Of a DNA stretch of 64,000 nucleotides, positions 32,175 to 39,707 are shown piece by piece. The number at the start of each line of letters is the position of its first letter. Position 1 is the stretch's first letter. This DNA is from Streptomyces xinghaiensis S187 (GTDB lineage Bacteria > Actinomycetota > Actinomycetes > Streptomycetales > Streptomycetaceae): the NCBI RefSeq assembly GCF_000220705.2, contig NZ_CP023202.1, positions 5,052,501 to 5,116,500 of the forward strand. Direction: 5' to 3'. The notes beneath the pieces are model-generated. The model ran no database searches. It had not been told where the DNA came from and was given only the letters and a program-made list of their open reading frames with translations. The translations under genes were made by a program, and so were the position numbers.

Positions 32175-34004
32175 GTGAACGACGCACACTCCGGGCGGTA
32201 CGGGAGGCCCGAGGACGGCCGGGACCCCTATGTCTACGACCCGTACACCCAGCAGTACTACGACCCCTCCCAAGGCGGCGGCGACCCGGCGCAGGCCGGG
32301 CAGGCGCGCCGGCCGGACCAGCCGGACCAGCCGTACCCGTACGGCGCTCCCTACGGCGAGCAGGGCTCCTACGACCCGTACGGCTACCAACAGCCGCAGC
32401 CCTCCCGGCCCCAGCCCCCGCAGCCGCAGCAGTACGACGCCTACGGCCGCCCCTACCAGCCGTACACGGACCCGCACCAGCAGGGCTACGGCTACGACCC
32501 GGCCGCCTACGGCGCGGCGGCACCCGGCACGACCGGGCAGCAGCAACAGCCCGCGCAGCAGACACAGCCGGGGACGTACGAGAACCGGCGCCCGTACGCG
32601 GCACAGCAGGCCGGGGAGGAGGACTGGGTCCCCCGGCAGCAGACCCGTACCGCGGAGTCCGCGGACGGGCCGGCACCCCGGCCCGCGCCCGCCGGCGGAC
32701 GGGGGGACGGCGCGGGCGAGGGGGGCGACCCCGCCGGCTACCGCACCGAGCAGTTCTCGTTCATCGAGGAGCCCGACGAGGACGCCGAGGACGTCATCGA
32801 CTGGCTGAAGTTCGCGGAGACCCGCACCGAGCGGCGTGACGAGCGCAAGCGGAAGGGACGCAACCGCCTGGTCGCCCTGGTCGTGCTCCTCGTCCTCGCC
32901 CTGGCCGGCGGCGCGGGCTACCTCTGGTACGCGGGCAAGCTGCCCGGGCTGTCCGGTTCCGTGGAGGGAACGCAGGCGGCCGGCGGCCCCCAGAAGCGCG
33001 ACGTGATCATCGTGCATCTGCGGCACACCAAGGACGGCGGCAGCTCCACCGCGCTCCTGGTCGACAACGAGACCACCGGCAAGGGCACCACCCTGCTACT
33101 GCCGAACGCCCTCGCGGTCTCGTCCGAGGGCGGCGGTTCCACGACCCTCGGCAGTTCCGTCGAGGAGGACGGCAACGGCCCCACCCGCGACGCCCTGAAC
33201 ACGCTGCTCGGCTCCGAGATCGAGCACAGCTGGCGGCTCGACACCCCGTACCTGGAGAATCTTGTCGAACTGGTGGGCGGGATCACCGTCGACACCGACG
33301 CCGACGTCCCGGGCGCGAAGAAGGGCGACGAGCCGCTCGCACGGAAGGGGAAGGACGTGAGCCTCGGCGGCCAGGCGGCCGTCGGCTACGCCACCCTGCT
33401 GCGCGAGGGCGAGGCCCAGACCGACCAGCTCCAGCGCTTCGGCCAGGTCATGCGGGCCGTGCTGCGGAAGATGCCCGGCGAGGCGGAGATGGTCACCGAG
33501 ACCGTCCGCTCCCTCAACCAGATCGCCGACCCCTCACTCACCGAGGCGCAGCTCGGCGCCTCCCTGGCCGAGCTGGGGGAGCAGGCGAAGGGCGGCGAGT
33601 ACGCCACCGAACTGCTGCCCGTGCGCCCCGACGGCACGCTCGCCCCGGAGACCGCCGAGACCGTGGTCAAGGACGTCCTCGGCGGCAAGGTCACCAACGC
33701 CGACCCGGACGCCACCCCGAGGATCAGCGTCCGCAACGCCACCGGGGACGACGGCGCCGCCGAGAAGGCACGGGTCGCCCTGGTCAACGGCGGCTACACC
33801 GTCGTGAACGGCGGCAGTGCCGACGCGGCCCAGCAGCTCTCCCAGGTGACGTACTCCGACGCCGCCCAGGCGGCGAAGGCCGAGGAGATCGCCGTCACGC
33901 TGGGCCTGCCGGAGAGCGCGGTGAAGAAGGGCAAGGGGGCGTCCAACGCCGATGTGACGGTCGTCCTGGGGCAGGACTACGAGGCCGGGCAGAGCTCCCC
34001 GTAG
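32175..34004 (+). CDS. LytR/CpsA/Psr-like membrane protein with LytR_C domain and degenerate active site
   Basis: 609 aa. Residues 1 to about 205 are Tyr/Gln/Pro-rich and disordered (DPYTQQYYDPSQGG repeats). A TM helix at about 230-252 (VALVVLLVLALAGGAGYLW) is followed by an LCP-like domain (DVIIVHLRHTKDGGSSTALL; LENLVELVGGITVDTDADVP; QLQRFGQVMRAVL) and a C-terminal LytR_C-like domain (PRISVRNATGDDGAAEKAR). LCP enzymes attach polymers to peptidoglycan, but the usual SIPRDT-type catalytic Arg/Asp block is absent (LLLPNALAVS at that place), so it may be non-catalytic. The GTG at 32175 has AAGGGAAGGGG upstream. Confidence 0.82.
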   Translation: MNDAHSGRYGRPEDGRDPYVYDPYTQQYYDPSQGGGDPAQAGQARRPDQPDQPYPYGAPYGEQGSYDPYGYQQPQPSRPQPPQPQQYDAYGRPYQPYTDPHQQGYGYDPAAYGAAAPGTTGQQQQPAQQTQPGTYENRRPYAAQQAGEEDWVPRQQTRTAESADGPAPRPAPAGGRGDGAGEGGDPAGYRTEQFSFIEEPDEDAEDVIDWLKFAETRTERRDERKRKGRNRLVALVVLLVLALAGGAGYLWYAGKLPGLSGSVEGTQAAGGPQKRDVIIVHLRHTKDGGSSTALLVDNETTGKGTTLLLPNALAVSSEGGGSTTLGSSVEEDGNGPTRDALNTLLGSEIEHSWRLDTPYLENLVELVGGITVDTDADVPGAKKGDEPLARKGKDVSLGGQAAVGYATLLREGEAQTDQLQRFGQVMRAVLRKMPGEAEMVTETVRSLNQIADPSLTEAQLGASLAELGEQAKGGEYATELLPVRPDGTLAPETAETVVKDVLGGKVTNADPDATPRISVRNATGDDGAAEKARVALVNGGYTVVNGGSADAAQQLSQVTYSDAAQAAKAEEIAVTLGLPESAVKKGKGASNADVTVVLGQDYEAGQSSP

Positions 34005-34167
34005 CGCCCGGACCCGGAGCCAGCCGGGCCCGGGCCGGGCCCGGGCCTCCATCCCGGCGGGCGGAGCCGTACGGCACTGTCCGCCGGGCGTGCGATCCTG
34101 GATACCGGTCGTGGCGCCCCCCGGGGCACCGCGGCCGGTCCTCCGTTCCTCGACCGAAAGCCTGCCT

Positions 34168-34608
34168 GTGACCGCCACGGACCGCTCCATCGAGCTGATC
34201 AACGCCGCCGCCCAAGCGGCCGCCGACAAGCTCGCGCACGACATCATCGCGTACGACGTCAGCGACGTGCTGTCGATCACCGACGCCTTCCTGCTCGCCT
34301 CGGCTCCCAACGACCGCCAGGTCAAGGCCGTCGTCGACGAGATCGAGGAGCGGCTGAACAAGGAGCTGGGCGTCAAGCCCGTGCGCCGCGAGGGCGACCG
34401 GGAGGCCCGCTGGGTGCTGCTCGACTACGTCGACATCGTCGTGCACGTCCAGCACAGCGAGGAGCGCGTGTTCTACGCGCTGGAACGGCTCTGGAAGGAC
34501 TGCCCGGAGCTGGAACTGCCCGCCGACGCCGCCGCGACCCGGGGCCGGTCCGAGGAGTACGCGAAGAGCGCGGCCGACGGGGCCGGGCAGGACGGTGAGC
34601 TGAACTGA
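34168..34608 (+). CDS. rsfS: Ribosomal silencing factor RsfS
   Basis: Binds L14 and blocks subunit joining when nutrients are scarce. 146 aa, with a RsfS/Iojap domain at residues 5-120: AADKLAHDIIAYDVSDVLSI, DAFLLASAPNDRQVKAVVDE, WVLLDYVDIVVHVQHSEER. A short acidic tail extends beyond the family core. The GTG at 34168 is selected because the earlier in-frame start adds 26 non-homologous residues. It is probably translationally coupled to the next gene, whose reading frame overlaps the stop as CTGA. Confidence 0.93.
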   Translation: MTATDRSIELINAAAQAAADKLAHDIIAYDVSDVLSITDAFLLASAPNDRQVKAVVDEIEERLNKELGVKPVRREGDREARWVLLDYVDIVVHVQHSEERVFYALERLWKDCPELELPADAAATRGRSEEYAKSAADGAGQDGELN

Positions 34609-35258
34609 ACGGCAGCAGCAACGGCCGCGGCCGCCGCATCGTGCTCTGGCGGCACGGCCAGACGGCCTGGAACGTGGAGCGCCGCTTCCAGGGGACGACC
34701 GACATCGAGCTGACCGGCACCGGCGTCGCCCAGGCCCGCCGCGCCGCCCGGCTGCTGACGGCCCTGGAGCCGCAGGCGATCGTGGCCTCGGACCTCCGGC
34801 GCGCCGCCGACACGGCCGCCGAACTGGCCGTCCTGTGCGGCCTGGAGGTCACCCACGACGCGGGCCTGCGGGAGACCTTCGCCGGCAGCTGGCAGGGACT
34901 GACCCACGAGGAGATCGTCGGGCGCTACGGCGAGCAGTACGCCCGCTGGAAGCGCGGCGAGGCGGTGCGCCGCGGCGGGGGCGAACTGGAGACCGAGGTG
35001 GCCGACCGGGCGGCGCCCGTGGTCATGAGCCACGCCGACAAGCTCTCCGACGGCGGCACGCTCGTCGTCGTCAGCCACGGCGGCACGATCCGGACGACCA
35101 TCGGCCGGCTGCTCGGCCTGGACGCCCACCACTGGGAGGCGCTCGGCGGCCTCTCCAACTGCTGCTGGTCCGTGCTGAGCGAAGGGGTGCGCGGCTGGCG
35201 GCTCACCGAGCACAACGCCGGAACACTGCCCGAGCCGGTGCTCGGCGACGACACCTGA
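34605..35258 (+). CDS. Histidine phosphatase family protein (phosphoglycerate-mutase-like), probable CTG start
   Basis: 217 aa. Phosphohistidine motif RHGQT in VLWRHGQTAWNVERRFQG, FAGSWQGLTHEEI, and the second catalytic His in VVSHGGTIRTT. The substrate is unknown; related proteins act on phosphosugars or NAD-related compounds. The first conventional start, GTG 34641, would remove RGRRI and truncate the first beta strand just before the RHG motif. CTG at 34605 overlaps the rsfS stop as CTGA, with GGACGGTGAG 6-7 nt upstream, mimicking the common ATGA/GTGA coupling. A stop at 34596 excludes any earlier start. Confidence 0.85.
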   Translation: MNGSSNGRGRRIVLWRHGQTAWNVERRFQGTTDIELTGTGVAQARRAARLLTALEPQAIVASDLRRAADTAAELAVLCGLEVTHDAGLRETFAGSWQGLTHEEIVGRYGEQYARWKRGEAVRRGGGELETEVADRAAPVVMSHADKLSDGGTLVVVSHGGTIRTTIGRLLGLDAHHWEALGGLSNCCWSVLSEGVRGWRLTEHNAGTLPEPVLGDDT

Positions 35259-35355
35259 CGGACCGGCCGGCGGGGCCCAGTGCGGCGCCGCGGGCCCGGC
35301 CGCGGCCGCACGCCGGGCACCCCGGGGGCGGATTTCTCATTCCGGCTGGTCACCG

Positions 35356-35361
35356 GTTAAG
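35356..35361 (+). promoter_or_regulatory. Possible -10 box for the first tRNA-Ala gene
   Basis: TAAGCT lies about 55 nt before the tRNA in a locally AT-richer patch (35330-35370). TTCTCA at about 35334 is a weak -35 candidate. Confidence 0.35.
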
Positions 35362-35415
35362 CTTCTGCTCGTTCACAGCGCGGCGGTGGAAACCCGGCCG
35401 GTGCGCGGCGAGCAC

Positions 35416-35488
35416 GGGGCTATAGCTCAGTTGGTAGAGCGCCTGCATGGCATGCAGGAGGTCAGGAGTTCAATTCTCCTTAGCTCCA
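35416..35488 (+). tRNA. tRNA-Ala (anticodon GGC), copy 1
   Basis: A 73-nt cloverleaf: acceptor GGGGCTA pairs with TAGCTCC, including the G3-U70 wobble that is the alanine identity element. The anticodon stem CCTGC/GCAGG encloses loop ATGGCAT with anticodon GGC, reading GCC and GCU. The T-loop is GTTCAAT and the discriminator base is A. The 3' CCA is not encoded. An identical copy lies at 37883. Confidence 0.97.
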
Positions 35489-35497
35489 CCCCAAGCG

Positions 35498-35530
35498 ATC
35501 CCGTCTCCCCTCCGGGGAGGCGGGATCGTC
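35498..35530 (+). terminator. Hairpin after tRNA-Ala copy 1
   Basis: GATCCCGTCTCCCC and GGGGAGGCGGGATC form a 13-14 bp stem with one wobble, 10 nt after the tRNA. Confidence 0.7.
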
Positions 35531-35647
35531 GCGTTGCGGGAGGAACCGGAACGACAGCGGCCGCGGGCGGACGACTCCTGTGACGTGGACGCTGACCGGG
35601 CCGGTGCTCCCGTGGCAGAATCGGACGTCGGAAGGGGAGGGAGTCAG

Positions 35648-35809
35648 ATGCCGACGAGCACGATCGAGGCGCCGGCCCGTCCTCTCGGCAGCACCGTTCC
35701 CCTTCTCCACTGTCCGTCCTGCGGATCGGCCCTGGTCGCCCAGGTGCTCGGGGACAACGGCGGAGTCTCCTACGTCTGCACGGCCTGTGGCCACAGTTGG
35801 AGTGACTGA
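35648..35809 (+). CDS. 53-aa zinc-ribbon-like protein
   Basis: MPTSTIEAPARPLGSTVPLL, then CPSCGSALVAQVLGDNGG, then CTACGHSWSD: two CxxC pairs about 26 residues apart, typical of a minimal zinc ribbon. Function is unknown. GGAAGGGGAGGGAG lies 5-6 nt before the ATG, a very strong ribosome-binding site. Its TGA overlaps the next ATG by one base (TGATG), so the two small cysteine-motif proteins are probably co-translated. Confidence 0.75.
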   Translation: MPTSTIEAPARPLGSTVPLLHCPSCGSALVAQVLGDNGGVSYVCTACGHSWSD

Positions 35810-36042
35810 TGGGTGCCCACAGCCGGAAGTGCGACTGGTGCGGCAGCGGTACGCCCGTCGTCCGCGACATGGAACCGCTCGACTCCGACTACCAGTACTG
35901 GTGCGAGGAGTGCGCGCGGGCCCTGATCATCGTCGGCGATCCGATCGAGACCTACCGCGAGCTCGACGGCGAGCCGATCTACGGACGTCTGCTCGACGAG
36001 TACTGCACGCTGAAACGCTTCTACTCCTTCGCCACGGCCTGA
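35809..36042 (+). CDS. 77-aa double-CxxC protein
   Basis: MGAHSRKCDWCGSGTPVVRD ... YWCEECARALIIVGDP: two CxxC motifs spaced for one zinc site, then an acidic helical end (YRELDGEPIYGRLLDEYCTL). Function is unknown. It is coupled to the preceding zinc-ribbon gene by a TGATG overlap. Its last 22 nt overlap the 3' end of the convergent glycosyltransferase gene. Confidence 0.75.
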   Translation: MGAHSRKCDWCGSGTPVVRDMEPLDSDYQYWCEECARALIIVGDPIETYRELDGEPIYGRLLDEYCTLKRFYSFATA

Positions 36043-37469
36043 CGCCGCCCGGCCCCGGCGCCCACCCCCGTCACCGCGGAGGACCCCGCCCCGGCCGCCG
36101 GCTCCGCCCCGGACCTCGCCCCGGCCGCCGTCGCGGCCCGGCGCCGCAGCGCCCGTACCGCGACGACCGCGGTGAGGCCGATGAACGCCGCGCCGCACAG
36201 CGGATACCCGGCCGAGAGCAGCATCTGCGCGCCGTTCTGGCGCAGTTCCGCCCGCGCGCCCGGGGTGTGCGGCACCCACCACAGGGCGTACGAGCAGAAG
36301 AGCAGCGCGGAGGCTGCGGTGGCCGCGCGCCACACGCGCCGCCCGGAACGGTGCAGCGTCTCCGAACCCAGCAGCACCAGCAGGGGTATGCACCACACCC
36401 AGTGGTGCGACCAGGAGACCGGGCTCACCAGCAGGGCGGTCATGGCGCAGGCCACGGCTGCCCAGGCGTCCAGCCCCGCCAGCAGCGCGGCCGTTCCGGC
36501 GGCCAGCCCGGCGACGGCCACCACCGCGGCCGCCCCGGCCCACCACAGCCCGGGATCGGGGGTGTGCAGCAGCCGGGCGAGCGCCCCGCGCAGCGACTGG
36601 TTGGCGGTCTGCTCGACGAGCCCGGGACGGTCCGTGTTGAACATCACCTCGGTCCAGAAGCGGTGTGAGTCGCGCGGCAGCGCCACCGCGGCCAGCAGGG
36701 CGGTCCCGAGGAACCCGGCGCACGCCGTCAGCGCCTGCCGCAGCAGCGGGTTCCAGAAGCCGGTCCGGCCCGTACCGCCCGTCCCGTCCGGCGGGCCCGT
36801 TCGCCGTCCGCGCAGCCGCTGCCATCCCCGGACGGTGCCCGCCACGGCCAGCAGGACCGCGAAGAGTGCCGGCGTCAGCTTGAGCCCCGCCGCTATTCCG
36901 ATGCCGAGACCGGCCCAGCGGTAGCCGGCGTCCCCGGGACGCCGGGAGAGGTCCCACAGCACCAGCACCGCCAGCAGCAGGTTTATCTGGCCGTAGCGCA
37001 GCGTCGTCCAGACCGGCTCGGACCACACCGCGGCGGAGGCCAGGGCGAGTGCCACCGCCGGGCGGGGCCACCACAGCGGGCGGCCCACCAGCCGCAGCGT
37101 GAGATGGACGAGCACGACCAGCAGCGCCAGGTTCCCCGCGGTCGCCAGCGTCCGCATCTCCTCCACCCCGAGCAGGGTGAGCGGCATGAACAGCAGCGCC
37201 GCGAACGGCGGGTACGTGTTCGGCAGCCGTGACTCCGTGGCGCGCATCGCGTACAGGTCCGTCCCGGCGCGCGCGGCCCAGCCCTCGGCCCGGTAGACCA
37301 TGACGTCGATCATCGTGACGTTCGCCAGGCGCTGGGCGCACCAGAAGAGCGCGAAGGAGAGAAGGCAGCACGCCAGGGTGGTGAGCAGCGGCCGGTGCCG
37401 GATCAGTTCTCGCGCAGCCGGGGGGAGGGACGGGGTGAGGGCCTTGTCGGCCGACTCCGTAGCGGTCAC
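36021..37469 (-). CDS. GT87/DUF2029-type polytopic glycosyltransferase
   Basis: 482 aa with about ten TM helices. It resembles polyprenyl-phosphate-dependent alpha-mannosyltransferases of GT87 (DUF2029). The presumed catalytic Asp is in NVTMIDVMVYRAEGWA just after the first TM helix, followed by the family block LYAMRATESRLPNTYPPFAALLFMPL, here split across the first outside loop. It would add sugars to envelope glycolipids or glycoproteins from the outer membrane face; the donor is inferred. The GTG at 37469 starts VTATESADKAL; GGAG lies 9 nt upstream. The Ala/Gly-rich C-terminus overlaps a convergent gene. Confidence 0.8.
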   Translation of the reverse strand: MTATESADKALTPSLPPAARELIRHRPLLTTLACCLLSFALFWCAQRLANVTMIDVMVYRAEGWAARAGTDLYAMRATESRLPNTYPPFAALLFMPLTLLGVEEMRTLATAGNLALLVVLVHLTLRLVGRPLWWPRPAVALALASAAVWSEPVWTTLRYGQINLLLAVLVLWDLSRRPGDAGYRWAGLGIGIAAGLKLTPALFAVLLAVAGTVRGWQRLRGRRTGPPDGTGGTGRTGFWNPLLRQALTACAGFLGTALLAAVALPRDSHRFWTEVMFNTDRPGLVEQTANQSLRGALARLLHTPDPGLWWAGAAAVVAVAGLAAGTAALLAGLDAWAAVACAMTALLVSPVSWSHHWVWCIPLLVLLGSETLHRSGRRVWRAATAASALLFCSYALWWVPHTPGARAELRQNGAQMLLSAGYPLCGAAFIGLTAVVAVRALRRRAATAAGARSGAEPAAGAGSSAVTGVGAGAGRRQAVAKE

Positions 37470-37537
37470 GCTGCGGGGCTCCAGTCGGGTTCGGGGGGAC
37501 GGACCCGGCTGTGCTCCGGGTGCGGGGACCGATGCTA

Positions 37538-37759
37538 AGGGGTGTCCCGTAATCCCCGGTGGGCGCGCGACGCCGGCTACGGCACTCCCCCAGCCTCCGG
37601 CCGGGGGTGCCCCCACGCGCGTTGTCGGAACGTCCGCATACAGCCAGTATGCGGACGCCCCTCCGCCTTGCGATGCTCCCCCACTGCCCGAAGGGCGTGG
37701 GAGGTACCCCCAGCATCCGACGCCGCGCGCTGCTCCACCGCGGATTACGGGACACCCCT
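37538..37759. mobile_element. 222-bp MITE-like element with 18-bp perfect terminal inverted repeats
   Basis: The ends AGGGGTGTCCCGTAATCC (37538-37555) and its exact reverse complement (37742-37759) bound an internal region with no transposase. A central 11-bp hairpin (37631-37641 with 37647-37657, loop AGCCA) and two GC-rich half-hairpins lie inside. The ends resemble IS5-type termini I recall from Streptomyces, so it could be mobilised in trans. Spurious frames beginning SRNPRW and ending near DYGTP arise from it. No clear target-site duplication was seen. Confidence 0.7.
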
Positions 37760-37840
37760 CAGCCAGACGGCTACCCCGGCAGGGCCCGCGGATGATCCGC
37801 CCGCGGGAGAATGATTTGGCGCCGAGCGGTGGAGTCCGTG

Positions 37841-37846
37841 TAATGT
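37841..37846 (+). promoter_or_regulatory. Possible -10 box for the second tRNA-Ala gene
   Basis: TAATGT lies 37 nt before the tRNA. TTGGCG at 37816-37821 is a possible -35 with a long 19-bp spacer. The gap 37470-37882 otherwise holds the MITE-like element. Confidence 0.45.
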
Positions 37847-37882
37847 TGGCGCAGCCGCCACGGGGAACCGGGGCCGGAGCGC

Positions 37883-37955
37883 GGGGCTATAGCTCAGTTG
37901 GTAGAGCGCCTGCATGGCATGCAGGAGGTCAGGAGTTCAATTCTCCTTAGCTCCA
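37883..37955 (+). tRNA. tRNA-Ala (anticodon GGC), copy 2
   Basis: All 73 nt are identical to the copy at 35416, including the G3-U70 pair and GGC anticodon. The 3' CCA is not encoded. The flanks differ apart from a few bases, so only the mature tRNA sequence is duplicated. A 16-bp palindromic terminator follows. Confidence 0.97.
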
Positions 37956-37963
37956 CAGTGAAC

Positions 37964-37995
37964 AGAGCGGGCCGTCCGATCGGACGGCCCGCTCT
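37964..37995 (+). terminator. Perfect palindromic terminator after tRNA-Ala copy 2
   Basis: A 32-nt uninterrupted palindrome (arms 37964-37979 and 37980-37995) begins 9 nt after the tRNA. Confidence 0.75.
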
Positions 37996-38079
37996 GGCGT
38001 TCCCGGGAGCATCGTTCCCGCAGCGTCGTTCCCGCTGTCTGTGAGGTTGCCGCCGCCGCGTGCACGGACGCCCGACGCG

Positions 38080-38120
38080 CGATGCCCCGCCCGCGTCACC
38101 GGGACGCGGGCGGGGCATCG
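38080..38120 (-). terminator. Terminator of the NuoF-like gene
   Basis: An 18-bp stem (38080-38097 with 38103-38120) with an ACCGG loop lies 20 nt beyond the minus-strand stop at 38140. It may also stop transcription from the tRNA side. Confidence 0.75.
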
Positions 38121-38139
38121 GTGGCCGTGACGGCCCGGC

Positions 38140-39672
38140 TCAGCCGCCGCCGCGCGGAAGCGCCTTGCGGCCGCCCGAGGGCGGTATGGCGTTGCGCGGG
38201 GCCGGGGCTTCCTCCAGCCGCAGTGCCAGCTCGGGACAGCGGCGGACGGCCCGCTGTGCCTCGCCCTGCAGATGCAGTGGCACGGGAGTGTCGGCCAGCA
38301 CCGGGTAGCCGTCCGGGCCCTGCCGGACCAGTTCGGGCAGCACCCCCACACAGATCAACTGGCCCTTGCAGAGGGTCCAGTCCACCATCAGCTTCTGCCC
38401 GCTGGGGATGCCCTCCTCCTGGTAGCCGGGCGACGGGAGCGGCAGCACGCCGTGGGTGGGCCGGCCGCAGCCGCCCTGGAGCGCGTGCGCCGCGAGGTCG
38501 TCGGTGAAGGCGCTCAGCGAGGAGGTGAGGAAGCGAACGGAGCCGTCCGGGTGGGCACAGGCGCCGCGGCCCTTCACCGACTGGGTGACCTGCCGGAGCG
38601 CCTCCAGCGCCGTACGGCCGCCGCCCCCCAGCACCTCCGCGAGCCCGGCCGCCGCCGCGGGCAGGCCGAGCTTGCAGGGGCCGCACTGCCCCGCCGTCTC
38701 CGCGGCCAGCCAGTTGGCGACCCGCAGGCACTCGCCCAGCGGGCAGGTGTCCGGGCTGAGGGGCAGCAGCGCGCCGGCGCCGAGAGCCCCGCCCGCCGCG
38801 TCCATCGAGGCCCGGGAGATGGTGGCGCCGTGCGCCGACATCCCGTCCATCCACTTGCCGTGGTAGCCGCCGGAGAGCACGCCCTGCGGCATCGGCGGGG
38901 CCCCGGCCAGCTCCAGGACGTAGCGCAGCGGCACCCCGCTGGGCACCTCCATGACGAGGGGCCGCGGCACGGAACCGGAGACCGTGAGCATGACGGTGCC
39001 GGGCTCGGTGCTCAGGCCGATGCTGCCGTAGCGGTCGGCGCCGAGCCGTGCGGCCACGGCGAGTTGGGAGAACGTCTCGCAGTTGGACAGCAGCGTGGGC
39101 GCGTTGGCCACACCCGAGTCGGAGGCGCGGACCTTGCGTCCGGGCGGCAGCGACGGCCCCCCGTTCGCCGCCCGGATCACCGCCGAGGACTCGCCGGAGA
39201 CCATCCGCTCGGGCGTGCGTACGACCCGCGCGCGCAGCGGCTGCCCCCGGCGGTCCGAGAGCCCCCGCTCGGCCAGGGCCTGCCGCATGGACGACTCGGT
39301 GGAGTCCCGGGTGACGGCGATGACGAGGGTGCGGGCGCCCAGCGCCTCGGCCGCCAGCAGGGCCCCGTCCAGCGGCAGGTGGGGGGCCCGGTTCATGAGC
39401 AGGGTGTCCTTGCGGCAGTTGGGCTCCCCCTCACTGCCGTTGATGACGACGACGGGGCGGACCCCGCGGCGTATCGCGGACTTGGCCACCGCCCGCAGCT
39501 TCTTGCCGAAGGGGAAGCCGGCGCCGCCCTTGCCCTTCAGCGAGATGAGCTCGGCCAGTTCGGCCAGGCGCTCCCCGGGCATGGGCTGGAGTGGCCCGTG
39601 CACCTTCAGGTGCATGTCGAGATCCAGGCGGTGGGCGAGGTCCAGGCCGGCGGTCAGCTGGGGGACTCCCAC
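38140..39672 (-). CDS. NuoF-like flavoprotein with C-terminal ferredoxin-type domain
   Basis: 510 aa from GTG 39672. NuoF-like FMN/NAD part: LKGKGGAGFPFGKKLRAV and VINGSEGEPNCRKDTLLMNR. The SLBB-like and cluster region reads ETAGQCGPCKLG and later GRGACAHPDG, so the first Cys of the usual CGxCxPC motif is Ala. The C-terminal 65 residues resemble a 3Fe-4S ferredoxin (DWTLCKGQLIC ... AVRRCPELAL). It probably passes electrons between NAD(P)H or ferredoxin and the adjacent heme membrane protein. Homologues I recall begin 13 codons earlier; there the sequence has ATA (39709-39711) with a perfect AGGAGG 6 nt upstream. The true start is unresolved. Confidence 0.82.
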   Translation of the reverse strand: MGVPQLTAGLDLAHRLDLDMHLKVHGPLQPMPGERLAELAELISLKGKGGAGFPFGKKLRAVAKSAIRRGVRPVVVINGSEGEPNCRKDTLLMNRAPHLPLDGALLAAEALGARTLVIAVTRDSTESSMRQALAERGLSDRRGQPLRARVVRTPERMVSGESSAVIRAANGGPSLPPGRKVRASDSGVANAPTLLSNCETFSQLAVAARLGADRYGSIGLSTEPGTVMLTVSGSVPRPLVMEVPSGVPLRYVLELAGAPPMPQGVLSGGYHGKWMDGMSAHGATISRASMDAAGGALGAGALLPLSPDTCPLGECLRVANWLAAETAGQCGPCKLGLPAAAAGLAEVLGGGGRTALEALRQVTQSVKGRGACAHPDGSVRFLTSSLSAFTDDLAAHALQGGCGRPTHGVLPLPSPGYQEEGIPSGQKLMVDWTLCKGQLICVGVLPELVRQGPDGYPVLADTPVPLHLQGEAQRAVRRCPELALRLEEAPAPRNAIPPSGGRKALPRGGG

Positions 39673-39707
39673 GACCCGGAGATCGAGTACGTCGGGCAGC
39701 TCGGCGT

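Noticed and set aside
35770..37755. Long minus-strand frame beginning SRNPRW inside the MITE-like element
   Set aside because: It starts within repeat DNA and then runs in a different frame from the real GT87 gene; such frames recur wherever this repeat occurs.
37538..37759. Target-site duplication flanking the MITE-like element
   Set aside because: Left flank GATGCTA and right flank CAGCCAG share no convincing direct repeat, so the exact insertion boundary remains unproven.
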